From Dietzia timorensis (GTDB taxonomy: Bacteria > Actinomycetota > Actinomycetes > Mycobacteriales > Mycobacteriaceae): 64,000 nt of DNA. This document shows positions 1 to 9,059 of this stretch, one piece after another (position 1 is the stretch's first letter; the number at the start of each line of letters is the position of its first letter). A program made the translations under genes and the position numbers. The DNA is taken from contig NZ_CP015961.1 in assembly GCF_001659785.1 (NCBI RefSeq), forward strand, positions 2,108,001-2,172,000, written 5' to 3'. Below the pieces are notes generated by a model, which had not been told where the DNA came from, did no database searches, and saw only the letters and a list, made by a program, of their open reading frames with translations.

Positions 1-978
1 CGTGGCTTCGCTTCCGCGCTTGCCCGTTCGTACGGGGAGATCGCGCTGCGCCCGGGTTCGGCGGTATCGGCAGTGCTCGCGGGGCTCGCGGTACATGCGA
101 TCGCGCCGCCTGCACGCCCGGTGTCGATGGCGTCCGGTGTGCTGTTGGGGGCGACCCTGCACGGCCACGGCTGGCCGATCGTGAACGGCGGCTCGGGCGC
201 GATCGTCGCCGCGATGCGTGCCGAGCTCGAGTCTTACGGCGGCCAGGTGGAATGCGGTCGGCGGATCGACTCACTGGATCACCTCGATGGTCGCGCCATC
301 GTGCTCGCGGTCGGTGCGCTTGAGGCGAGGCGTATCCTCGGCGCTTCGGCGGGACTTCGAGCCCGCCTGCTGAGGCCTTCGCCCGGTGGGGCTGCCGCTC
401 GCGTCGACTTCGTTCTACACGGCGACGTGCCGTGGACCGACGAACGGCTCGGCCACGCGGGAACGGTGCACCTCACCGGCGACTATCGTCATGTCGACAC
501 TGCGGAAAAGGCGGCCCGCTCAGGCGAGGTGCCGGACTCCCCCGCCATACTCGCCAGCCAGCCATGGACTGCCGACCCCGCCCGTATTTCGCCAGATGGG
601 CGCCGAGTGTTGTGGAGCTACGCCCACGTCCCGAACGGGAGCGAGGTGTCGGTGACCGAGCGGGTCACGCGCGTCATCGAGGCCTCCGCGCCGGGTTTCC
701 GGGATGTCGTCGACGCGACTATCGAGCGCGGTCCGGCGGATCTGGAAAGATACAACGCCTCCTACCCCGGTGGGGATATCGCGTCGATCGCAGCCGATGT
801 ACCGGGCATGGCGTTTCGATTCGCCCGCTCCGCCGATCCGTACTCCGGAGGCGCACGGGGAGTGTGGATGGCCTCCGCGTCGACGCCCCCCGGGCCTGGT
901 GTGCACGGGATGGCAGGCGCTCACGCGGCGCGCCGGGTTGCCGAATATCTTCACAGCGACCACTCCTCGCGGGGCTAG
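1..978 (+). CDS. FAD-dependent oxidoreductase, phytoene dehydrogenase-like (5' truncated by window edge)
   Basis: The reading frame is open from the first base, so the N-terminus with its expected FAD-binding GxGxxG motif lies outside the window; the GTG at 73 is internal. The visible 325 residues look like the C-terminal half of a phytoene dehydrogenase/carotenoid isomerase-like flavoprotein: a segment around residues 55-75 (WPIVNGGSGAIVAAM) resembles the family's W-P-GG core. A short stretch with VLAVGA follows, and the C-terminus (Y-GG-RG-WMASAST-PGPGVHGM-G) resembles the flavin-contacting tail. The substrate cannot be told from sequence. It converges with the lipoprotein gene downstream, only 7 bp away, with no clear terminator between them. 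The family is reasonably certain, the reaction is not. Confidence 0.7.
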   Translation, partial: RGFASALARSYGEIALRPGSAVSAVLAGLAVHAIAPPARPVSMASGVLLGATLHGHGWPIVNGGSGAIVAAMRAELESYGGQVECGRRIDSLDHLDGRAIVLAVGALEARRILGASAGLRARLLRPSPGGAAARVDFVLHGDVPWTDERLGHAGTVHLTGDYRHVDTAEKAARSGEVPDSPAILASQPWTADPARISPDGRRVLWSYAHVPNGSEVSVTERVTRVIEASAPGFRDVVDATIERGPADLERYNASYPGGDIASIAADVPGMAFRFARSADPYSGGARGVWMASASTPPGPGVHGMAGAHAARRVAEYLHSDHSSRG

Positions 979-985
979 TCGCAGG

Positions 986-2599
986 CTACTGGAACGTCAC
1001 CAGCCAGGGCTGCGGCTCCATGTCCATGGTCTGCTCGGGCGTGAACATCGGCGTGTCCTCGTCGTAGAAGTTCTTCCAGGCGAGATGAACATTATCGGGG
1101 AGGTCCTTCTTCATCGCGTCCCAAGTCAAGATCTTGTCTTCCGGCGGTCCGTGCCCGTCTGCGTGGATTACATACGCCAACTCGTCCCGGGTGGTATCCA
1201 TGCGCTCGCGATCGCGGATCATCTGCAGCTGGAACTGGTGCACCACGAACATCTTCTGCGGCAGTCCTTTGTCCTCGGTGAGATCGGCGAGCCACTCGCT
1301 CACCCGGTTGACCTCGTCCACGCCGACGTGGCCGACCTCTTGAGCGGGAAGCATGCCGTCCTCGAGGCGCCATTCCGGATCGAGTGCCAACCCGACCCCG
1401 GGCTCCGAGAGAAGATCCTCGTATAGCTTTGCCTGTTCGAGGAAGTCGGCGCGCCCCGGCTGCAAATCGATGAGCGCATAACCTCCGGCGTCGGTAATCG
1501 CATCAACCGTCGCCCGAACCTCTTCGACGGGCCGCGCGATCGTGTACTTACCGTCAGGCCCCGGCGACCCGGACGCGATCGTCGTGATCACTTCGAATGT
1601 CGGGATGATTCCTTGCTGCGAGAACGGCTGATACTCGGCCGCAAGATCCTTCACGCGCTGCACGCTCGCCGCATCGTCCTGTTCGCCCAGGATGCCCAGC
1701 GCGGGCACGCCCGGAGAACCGTACGCCGCCACGAATCTGTGTCCCGGGAACACGAGCTGCCCACCCCCGGGTAGCTCGGTCTCGGTGCGCGCCTTGTCCA
1801 CTTTATCTGCGAATTCCTCGTCGTCGCCCCAGCCCTCACCCAGCGCGACGACAGAACCTTCGCGTTTGACGGCGGAGACCGAGTCCCCGTTGACGCGCGG
1901 GTCCGGCCCCGGCAAATGAACGAACTCGGCGCCGCTCGACTTGCCCGTCAGAGTGCCGGAAAGAGAGGTGTCCCCACTGGAGAGCAACGTCGGTGAGTCA
2001 TCGCCCGGCTCGGCCCTCGCGAGCGGGGACAACGTATCCTCGCTCGCCTCGGCCGGCCCGTCGGCAGGTTCGTGATCGACCAGCGAGTACAGCACCGGAG
2101 ACGCCGGATCAGTCGCTGCCAGCACGTCATCGAGCCGATCCGGCTTCACCTCTCTGGTGTCACTGAACTCGACTCCGATCTGCTTTTCCAGTTCCGCCCG
2201 ATCCGGCGGCGCGTCGATCACGTCCCACTCACCATCTGGTATGTCGGCGTCACCAACTCGCAACACCTTGCCAACGCCGAGTCGCTCGAGTTCGCCGCCG
2301 ATATCGCTTTCGCCGGGTTCGGATACCACGAACATCGGGCTTCGCAGCGCGACGGCGGAACTACCCGCGAGCGCCTCTGCGGCGTCGTCATCCGTGGACA
2401 CGACGGCGATGGGGCTCGATTCAAGTACCTCCGAGGAGACGTCGACTCCGGAACCGTCGCTCTCGCGCACGACCTGAAGATCGGAGAAATCGTCCTGCAG
2501 CGACACCGCAGAGCTGTCACCCGAGTCTGCCGAGCAGCCGGCCACGACGAGGACGGCTGCGAGCAGCGCCGTGAACGTATTGAGCACGGGGCGCTTCAC
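986..2599 (-). CDS. Putative secreted lipoprotein with cell-wall-binding-repeat-like region
   Basis: The 537-residue product begins (GTG start) with a lipoprotein signal peptide: K-R, a hydrophobic stretch and the lipobox V-A-G-C, so Cys22 should be acylated and the protein anchored outside the membrane. Residues about 45-150 alternate short hydrophobic strands with acidic turns in a way that recalls cell-wall-binding repeat 2 domains; this is only a resemblance. The C-terminal half (about 290-537) is conserved-looking, with alternating beta/alpha character such as YALIDLQPGRADF and KMFVVHQFQLQMI, which suggests a TIM-barrel or glycoside-hydrolase-like fold. No catalytic motif is assigned. 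It lies downstream of ilvC but is separated from it by a strong terminator, so it is probably transcribed on its own. Function unknown. Confidence 0.75.
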   Translation of the reverse strand: MKRPVLNTFTALLAAVLVVAGCSADSGDSSAVSLQDDFSDLQVVRESDGSGVDVSSEVLESSPIAVVSTDDDAAEALAGSSAVALRSPMFVVSEPGESDIGGELERLGVGKVLRVGDADIPDGEWDVIDAPPDRAELEKQIGVEFSDTREVKPDRLDDVLAATDPASPVLYSLVDHEPADGPAEASEDTLSPLARAEPGDDSPTLLSSGDTSLSGTLTGKSSGAEFVHLPGPDPRVNGDSVSAVKREGSVVALGEGWGDDEEFADKVDKARTETELPGGGQLVFPGHRFVAAYGSPGVPALGILGEQDDAASVQRVKDLAAEYQPFSQQGIIPTFEVITTIASGSPGPDGKYTIARPVEEVRATVDAITDAGGYALIDLQPGRADFLEQAKLYEDLLSEPGVGLALDPEWRLEDGMLPAQEVGHVGVDEVNRVSEWLADLTEDKGLPQKMFVVHQFQLQMIRDRERMDTTRDELAYVIHADGHGPPEDKILTWDAMKKDLPDNVHLAWKNFYDEDTPMFTPEQTMDMEPQPWLVTFQ

Positions 2600-2755
2600 C
2601 AGTGGGGCTCCTATTCGGTCGCGGTTTCCATCCCCGGGAAGGGAGGTTGCGTGTTGAGTGTAAAGGCCCCCGTGGGGACCTCACAGGAACGGCTCGCCGT
2701 GCACGGGCACTCAATTGACGCCGCGCGCTGAGACTTTCAAGGCCCTTCCACACAC

Positions 2756-2797
2756 AAAAGTCCCCGCAAACATCGTTGGCGATGTCGGCGGGGACTT
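2756..2797 (-). terminator. Intrinsic terminator of ilvBNC
   Basis: A 10-bp outer stem (AAGTCCCCGC at 2758-2767 with GCGGGGACTT at 2788-2797) encloses a 6-bp inner stem (ACATCG/CGATGT with loop TTGG). Read on the minus strand the hairpin ends in CTTTTGTG, a short T-tract. It lies about 45 bp past the ilvC stop and should end the operon transcript. Confidence 0.85.
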
Positions 2798-2842
2798 GGT
2801 CTCCGGGGTGCGGGCGCTTACCGCAGCGGAGTGTGTGGACTC

Positions 2843-3895
<1,053 letters not shown>

Positions 3896-3923
3896 TTATC
3901 GGGTAAAGATACCCTTCTCCGAA

Positions 3924-4430
3924 TCAGCGGGTGGTCGCGATGGCCTTGGGACCGCGCCCCAGCGCCACCATGCCCGACTGCACGATCTCTCGGATTCCGT
4001 ACTCGTCGAGCATGCGCAAGATCGCGGCAAGCTTTTCGGGGGTGCCCGTCGCCTCGAGTACGACCGACTCCGGCGACACGTCGACGACGCGCGCACGGAA
4101 GAGCTCGGCGACCTCGATGATCTGGCTGCGCGTGGCGGCGTCCGCCCGCACCTTCACTAGTACCAGCTCGCGCGCGACGGAGGACGTGGGCTCCTGCTCG
4201 ACGATCTTGATCACGTTGATCAGCTTGTTGAGCTGCTTGGTGATCTGTTCCAGACGGATCTCGTCGACGGCCACGACGATCGTCATCCGCGAGAGGCCAT
4301 CGGTTTCGGTGGGGCCGACGGCCAGCGAGGTGATGTTGAAGCCTCGCCGCGAGAACAGGCTCGACACGCGGGCGAGCACGCCGGGCTTATCTTCCACGAG
4401 GACGCTGAGGGTGTGGTTCTTGGTCATCAC
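3924..4430 (-). CDS. ilvN: Acetolactate synthase small (regulatory) subunit
   Basis: This is the regulatory subunit of acetohydroxyacid synthase; it activates the IlvB catalytic subunit and carries feedback inhibition by branched-chain amino acids. The N-terminal ACT domain is clear ([27 protein letters not shown], broken here by no gaps, residues about 6-75), followed by the conserved [13 protein letters not shown] helix and the C-terminal ALS_ss domain ending in [18 protein letters not shown]. Two starts are possible. A GTG at 4430 overlaps the ilvB stop; an ATG at 4427 lies 7 nt after AGGAG and looks better. Either way the start overlaps or abuts the ilvB TGA, so translation of the two subunits is probably coupled. 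Confidence 0.96.
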   Translation of the reverse strand: MMTKNHTLSVLVEDKPGVLARVSSLFSRRGFNITSLAVGPTETDGLSRMTIVVAVDEIRLEQITKQLNKLINVIKIVEQEPTSSVARELVLVKVRADAATRSQIIEVAELFRARVVDVSPESVVLEATGTPEKLAAILRMLDEYGIREIVQSGMVALGRGPKAIATTR

Positions 4431-6346
4431 TTATCTCCTGCATTCTCGCGGGACTCGGCAGTAACCGCGGCGTCCACCTCGTTCATCTGTTCGTGGATAT
4501 CTGCAGGCTCGTCCGCGGCCGAGTCCTCATCGTCGAAGAGCGGGCGGATATCGTGCGCCGCCATGATCTCCGAGTTCGACGTACCGGCAGCCACCATCGG
4601 CCACACCTGCGCATCCGCGCCGACCACGAACTCGATCACGACGGGCCGGTCGTTGATCTCGCGTGCCTTCTTGATCGCGTCGTCGACCTCTTCGGCCTTC
4701 TCCACGCGGATCGACTCACAGCCGAGCGCCTCGGATAGCTTGACGAAGTCCGGGATCCGCAGCGAGTGCGTCGAGAGGTCAGTCTGCGAATAGCGCTTCT
4801 CGTAGAACAGCGTCTGCCACTGGCGCACCATTCCGAGATTGCCGTTGTTGATCAACGCGACCTTGATCGGGATGTTCTCGATCGCGCAGGTGGCGAGCTC
4901 CTGGTTGGTCATCTGGAAGCAGCCATCGCCGTCGATCGACCACACCTCGGAGTCGGGCATACCCATCTTTGCGCCCATGGCCGCCGGAACCGAATAGCCC
5001 ATGGTGCCGAGACCGCCCGAGTTCAGCCAGGTGCGCGGCTTCTCGTACTTGACGAACTGCGCGGCCCACATCTGGTGCTGTCCGACACCGGCGCAGTAGA
5101 TCGCGTCTGGGCCGGCGAGCGCGCCGAGCCGTTCGATGACGTACTCCGGAGAAAGCGAGCCGTCACTCTGGCGCCCGTAGCCGAGCGGGTAGGTGTTGCG
5201 GAGCCGGTCGAGCTCCGCGATCCACTCGCTCAGGTCCGGCGCAGGTTGGCCACTGCGGAACTCGCGAATCGCCTCGGACAGTTCGGAGATGACCTCACGG
5301 CAATCGCCGACGATCGGGACGTCCGCCTCGCGGTTCTTGCCGATCTCGGCGGGATCGATATCCGCATGGATGACCTTGGCGTGCTGCGCGAAGGAATCGA
5401 GCTTGCCGGTAACACGGTCATCGAACCGCGCGCCCAGCGCGATGAGCAGGTCGGATTCCTGCAGCGCCCCCACGGCGGACACCGAACCGTGCATGCCGGG
5501 CATGCCATAGTGCAGCGTGTGCGAGTCCGGGAACGCCCCGCGGGCCATCAGCGTCGTGACAACGGGGATACCGGTGAGCTCGGCGAGCTCGATGAGCTCC
5601 GCCGACGCGTCCGCCTTGATGGCGCCGCCACCAACGTAGAGCACGGGTTTCGACGCGGCCGAGATCATGCGCGCTGCCTCACGGATCTGCTTCCCGTGCG
5701 GCTTGGTGACGGGACGGTAACCGGGCAGGCGCATCTCCGGGGGCCACGAGAAGACCATCTCGTTCTGGAGCACGTCCTTGGGGATATCGACGAGAACCGG
5801 TCCGGGGCGTCCAGAAGAGGCGATGTGGAACGCCTCGGCGAGGATTCGCGGGACGTCCTCGCCCTTGGAAACCAGGAAGTTGTGCTTGGTCACCGGCATC
5901 GTGATGCCCGAGATATCCGCCTCCTGGAAGGCATCGGTACCGATGAGGCTCTGACCGACCTGACCGGTGATCGCGACGACCGGAACCGAGTCCATCGCCG
6001 CGTCCGCGAGCGGGGTCACGAGGTTCGTGGCACCCGGCCCCGAGGTCGCCATGCACACGCCGACGCGACCCGTCGCCTGTGCGTACCCGGTGGCGGCGTG
6101 CCCTGCGCCCTGCTCGTGGCGTACGAGCACGTGGCGGACTTTCTCGGAATCGTAGAGCGGGTCGTATGCCGGGAGGATGGCGCCTCCGGGAATACCGAAG
6201 ACGACGTCCGCGCCGATCTCTTCGAGGGAACGTACGATCGCCTGGGCGCCCGTCATCCGTTCTGGCGCGCTGCGCCTACTCGTCTCACGCTTTGCGCCGG
6301 CGCCGGGCGTTGAACCCGGAGTCGGCTGTGCCGCTGGTGCGCTCAC
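4427..6346 (-). CDS. ilvB: Acetolactate synthase large (catalytic) subunit
   Basis: IlvB condenses pyruvate with pyruvate or 2-oxobutyrate, using thiamine diphosphate, Mg2+ and FAD, to begin Val/Leu/Ile synthesis. The catalytic Glu region is [18 protein letters not shown] in the N-terminal TPP domain; the central FAD domain holds [13 protein letters not shown]; the C-terminal TPP-Mg motif is [14 protein letters not shown]...[13 protein letters not shown] chose GTG at 6346 because AAGGA lies 9 nt upstream, whereas the TTG at 6355 abuts that Shine-Dalgarno sequence. The product is about 639 residues, typical of actinobacterial enzymes with a Pro/Ala-rich N-terminal extension and an acidic C-terminal tail ([17 protein letters not shown]). 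It is first in the ilvBNC operon, about 220 bp behind a leader peptide and attenuator. Confidence 0.97.
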   Translation of the reverse strand: MSAPAAQPTPGSTPGAGAKRETSRRSAPERMTGAQAIVRSLEEIGADVVFGIPGGAILPAYDPLYDSEKVRHVLVRHEQGAGHAATGYAQATGRVGVCMATSGPGATNLVTPLADAAMDSVPVVAITGQVGQSLIGTDAFQEADISGITMPVTKHNFLVSKGEDVPRILAEAFHIASSGRPGPVLVDIPKDVLQNEMVFSWPPEMRLPGYRPVTKPHGKQIREAARMISAASKPVLYVGGGAIKADASAELIELAELTGIPVVTTLMARGAFPDSHTLHYGMPGMHGSVSAVGALQESDLLIALGARFDDRVTGKLDSFAQHAKVIHADIDPAEIGKNREADVPIVGDCREVISELSEAIREFRSGQPAPDLSEWIAELDRLRNTYPLGYGRQSDGSLSPEYVIERLGALAGPDAIYCAGVGQHQMWAAQFVKYEKPRTWLNSGGLGTMGYSVPAAMGAKMGMPDSEVWSIDGDGCFQMTNQELATCAIENIPIKVALINNGNLGMVRQWQTLFYEKRYSQTDLSTHSLRIPDFVKLSEALGCESIRVEKAEEVDDAIKKAREINDRPVVIEFVVGADAQVWPMVAAGTSNSEIMAAHDIRPLFDDEDSAADEPADIHEQMNEVDAAVTAESRENAGDK

Positions 6347-6493
6347 TTTTGTCAATCCTTGGTGTGCTCGATGCTGATGTGAAAGTCACGCTTCTACGCT
6401 GGCCGCAACTGATGTGCCATTCACGAGTCGATTATTCCGGCGTGCCCCGCATCCTCCGACACCGGGTCGCGGTCGAATCGAACCCGGGGCAAC

Positions 6494-6528
6494 AAAAAAC
6501 CCTCGTCACAGCGGTTGCTGTGCGAGGG
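6494..6528 (-). terminator. Attenuator terminator upstream of ilvBNC
   Basis: On the minus strand the hairpin GCCCTCG-CACAGC / GCTGTG-a-CGAGGG (12 bp, one bulge, 4-nt loop) runs straight into six T residues. It stands between the leader peptide (stop at 6562) and the ilvB start (6346), so it would stop transcription before ilvB. This is the layout of classical transcription attenuation, in which ribosome stalling on branched-chain codons in the leader favours readthrough. The competing antiterminator was not folded. Confidence 0.88.
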
Positions 6529-6561
6529 CGCGTCGACTGTGAACTGAACTCTTGGCGAAGC

Positions 6562-6609
6562 TCAGGCGCCGACGCGCGAGCTAAGTACGAGTCCAATCAG
6601 TGTGGTCAT
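6562..6609 (-). CDS. ilvBNC leader peptide (15 aa, attenuation sensor)
   Basis: The ORF encodes MTTLIGLVLSSRVGA. Seven of its 15 residues are Leu, Ile or Val, six of them within LIGLVL, as expected of a leader peptide that senses charged branched-chain tRNAs. It ends 33 bp before the terminator hairpin. An in-frame ATG 12 nt upstream (6621) would give MVDA plus the same sequence. That upstream ATG sits inside the apparent -10 box, though, so transcription should start at or near the 6609 ATG. The mRNA would then be leaderless, common in actinobacteria; no Shine-Dalgarno sequence precedes 6609. C. glutamicum is known to have an attenuated ilvBNC with a short leader peptide, which agrees. Confidence 0.85.
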   Translation of the reverse strand: MTTLIGLVLSSRVGA

Positions 6610-6616
6610 GGCGTCA

Positions 6617-6646
6617 ACCATATTCCCGCGCGCCACGTTGCGTCAA
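6617..6646 (-). promoter_or_regulatory. Promoter of the ilvBNC leader transcript
   Basis: On the minus strand, TTGACG (6646-6641) is followed after 18 bp by TATGGT (6622-6617), a good sigma-70-type -35/-10 pair. The -10 box ends 7 nt before the ATG of the leader peptide at 6609, which places the transcription start at or next to that ATG. Confidence 0.7.
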
Positions 6647-6753
6647 CTTGTGGGCGAGCATGTCCACATTGCGAGACGCCGAGTCCGACGTCATACATGG
6701 GGGTCCGAGGGGCGAAGCACGGCGCACCGCGTCGACCTGGGACACTGGTGGGC

Positions 6754-7218
6754 ATGAGCGAGAAACCGCCGTCACGATTCCGCCCCCCAGAGGTCGAAGC
6801 CGAGCCGAAGGACCGCAGGCTCTTTCGGGTCACGCCGCTCGCCTACATCGCGCTGGGCATCTTCGCGATCGCCCTGATCGCCCCGATTTACTATGCCCCG
6901 CGCTGGGGTTGGGTGTTCCTCATCCTGCCCATCGGCTACGCGTGGTGGGTCGCCCGTAGTTGGACCAAGGTGGATGACGACGGAGTGCAGATCAGCACCT
7001 GGCGTTCGCGCACGCACGTCCCCTGGGAGCGCATCAAAGGCCTCAATTTCCCGAAGCGTGGCAGCGCCCAGTTGGTCACGACCTCGGACGAGTTCATCCG
7101 CATGAGCGCGGTCGGTTTCAACGACCTCCCCCGCCTCGCCGAGGTGAGCCGAGGCCGGATTCCCGACCCGTTCTACGCCCCGGTGGACCGCGAGGACAGC
7201 GCGGACAGCGAAAACTAG
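6754..7218 (+). CDS. cfp6: PH-domain membrane protein, Cfp6-like (low molecular weight protein antigen 6)
   Basis: A 154-residue protein. A short polar N-terminus is followed by two adjacent hydrophobic segments (about residues 29-46 and 52-69). The C-terminal bacterial PH-like domain has the pattern DDDGVQISTWRSRTHVPWERIKGLNFPKRG. It resembles M. tuberculosis Cfp6 (Rv3004), which I remember lying beside ilvB, as it does here; that shared position is the main support for the symbol. Role unknown; the family is thought to act at the membrane. I start it at ATG 6754 because the frame upstream is open only by chance across the ilv leader and the hydrophobic segments need no extension. It is transcribed away from ilvB. 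Confidence 0.8.
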   Translation: MSEKPPSRFRPPEVEAEPKDRRLFRVTPLAYIALGIFAIALIAPIYYAPRWGWVFLILPIGYAWWVARSWTKVDDDGVQISTWRSRTHVPWERIKGLNFPKRGSAQLVTTSDEFIRMSAVGFNDLPRLAEVSRGRIPDPFYAPVDREDSADSEN

Positions 7219-7227
7219 CGGCGGTTC

Positions 7228-8796
7228 CTACGGGCGCTCCCCGTGGGATCCGTCCCATTCGTCGCCGTGGTGTTCGCGGGCGTCTTCCCAGGCATCTTCC
7301 GCAGACATTTCCTTCTGCGCGACCACCGCGGTTTCTTCTTCGCCCGACTTATCCGAGGAAGATCCGTTGGCGGGCGCCCCGGCATCGACGTCATCACGCG
7401 CACCGGAGTCATCCTCATCTGTGTTGCCGCCCTCGCCTAGGGCGCGCGCCACGAGCGGCGGCAACGCGAAACGGTTCGGCTCGCGCACATAACCCCGCCT
7501 GTCGTAATAGGCTGCGACGGCATAACCGAAGATGGCGGCGAGGACAAGCCAGATCCCGAGGACCACCGAGGCGTGGCCGAGCCCCGAGGACCACGGGTCG
7601 TCGGTGAACAACATCGCACGAGTGGCGCGCACCGCCGCGTGCATGGGCTCCACCTGGCCGATCGGCTCGAACCAGCGAGGCAGCATTTCGCTCGGAATTG
7701 CACCGCCCGATGTGGGGATGCCGAACACGACGAATACCAACAGGTTGATGAGCAGCCCGGCATTGCCGAAGATCGCGATCGTGGCATGCGAGGCGAATCC
7801 GACGGACAAGATACACAGCGTCGAGAACAGCACCAGATTCCAGAACGGGAACGCGGACACACCTATCCAATGCGCTATCCCCGCTATGAGCACGCTGATG
7901 ATGGGGCTGATGATGATGGTGACCACCCACTTGCGGATGAGCACGAGCCTGCGTGGATGAGTGCCGAGCGGCGCAAGGTGCACGAAGGGGCCGATATCCA
8001 GCGGGATGTAGCCGAGGCGCGAGTCGATCATCTGGGACACGACCATCGCGCCGGTGAAGCCGGCGAGGATCATCACCAGCGCGACGAACAGCGGGAAGCT
8101 GGGATTGGTCACGCCGCCGTCGAGCGCATGGTAAGTGAGTTGGTTGATCGACACGGGATCGGCGAGCGCGGCGGCCGCGGTCGGAGACAGTTCGCTCTGT
8201 TCGGCCTCGGCCAGCAGCCGACCATTATCGAGAACCTGCTCGCCCACCTGCTTCGGCACAGAGTCGACCAGCACCCCGGCAAGGGTGTTCATGACCTGTG
8301 AGGACGTCACCGACGATCTGGGCGCCGAATAGACGTTGATGTCGGCGCGCTCCCCCGCACGGTCCGCGCCCTCGCCACCTGCGGTGGACGTGACGAGGTC
8401 ACCGATGCGCTCGGAAAGGTCGGCCGGGAACTCGACCATGCCGTAGAACTCGGCGTCATCCATCCCCTTCTCGGCCGTCTCCTTGTCGACAACGCGCATA
8501 TAAACTTCCGAGAAGTCGTTCTGGTCCATCATCCCGCCGACGATCTGATCCCCGACCTCGAGACGCTGGGGACCCGCCGGGGTGTCGATGGTCGCGCCCT
8601 CGTCGGAATTGACGATGGCGACTGGCACGTGATTGAGGTGGTTCTGCGGGTTCGCCGTTCCCTCAAAGTACATGAAGGCGATGACGGCGAACAGTCCGAT
8701 CACGGCAACCATCGCGCCTGTCGTGTGCCTGAAGAACTGCGCGACCACTCCGCCGGGCGTTTGCCCGGGGTGTTGCCTTTCCGGTGCAGAAGTCAT
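7228..8796 (-). CDS. YhgE/Pip-family multispanning membrane protein
   Basis: About 522 residues. One N-terminal membrane helix (about residues 23-45) is followed by a conserved extracytoplasmic start (NHLNHVPVAIVNSDEGA, about 55-71), typical of YhgE/Pip and DUF3533 proteins. After a roughly 150-residue external domain come five or so membrane helices (about 225-440) like those of ABC-2-type permeases, then a polar, acidic C-terminal tail. Members include phage-infection proteins and export components such as those linked to type VII secretion in Firmicutes; nothing here shows the substrate. The ATG at 8796 (MTSAPERQ) and a GTG at 8823 are both possible starts, and neither has a clear ribosome-binding site. 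It converges with cfp6 (9 bp gap) and diverges from ilvD. Confidence 0.78.
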   Translation of the reverse strand: MTSAPERQHPGQTPGGVVAQFFRHTTGAMVAVIGLFAVIAFMYFEGTANPQNHLNHVPVAIVNSDEGATIDTPAGPQRLEVGDQIVGGMMDQNDFSEVYMRVVDKETAEKGMDDAEFYGMVEFPADLSERIGDLVTSTAGGEGADRAGERADINVYSAPRSSVTSSQVMNTLAGVLVDSVPKQVGEQVLDNGRLLAEAEQSELSPTAAAALADPVSINQLTYHALDGGVTNPSFPLFVALVMILAGFTGAMVVSQMIDSRLGYIPLDIGPFVHLAPLGTHPRRLVLIRKWVVTIIISPIISVLIAGIAHWIGVSAFPFWNLVLFSTLCILSVGFASHATIAIFGNAGLLINLLVFVVFGIPTSGGAIPSEMLPRWFEPIGQVEPMHAAVRATRAMLFTDDPWSSGLGHASVVLGIWLVLAAIFGYAVAAYYDRRGYVREPNRFALPPLVARALGEGGNTDEDDSGARDDVDAGAPANGSSSDKSGEEETAVVAQKEMSAEDAWEDAREHHGDEWDGSHGERP

Positions 8797-9059
8797 GGCT
8801 GCCAGTTTCGCACAATTAGTCACTGCAGACGCGTACTACGGTGCCTTGAGACGCCTCGAGCGCCCGACGTCATGGCCGAACATCGAGAATGGGCCGAGCA
8901 CCATTCGGCGTTCCCACGAAGTGAAAGATAGCGTCCAGATCGTGCGACCCGGGCGAAATTGGGGTTCGCAGACCGCAGTCCTAGAATGGAATCCGCGCTG
9001 GGATTTCCGCCCGCTCGGGTCCCGGTTTTTCACTTAAAGCAGGTTCAGGAGCGCTATTA

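Noticed and set aside
4766-6313. 515-codon open frame antisense to ilvB
   Set aside because: Arg/His/Val-rich translation of a shadow frame, no start signal, no recognisable domain.
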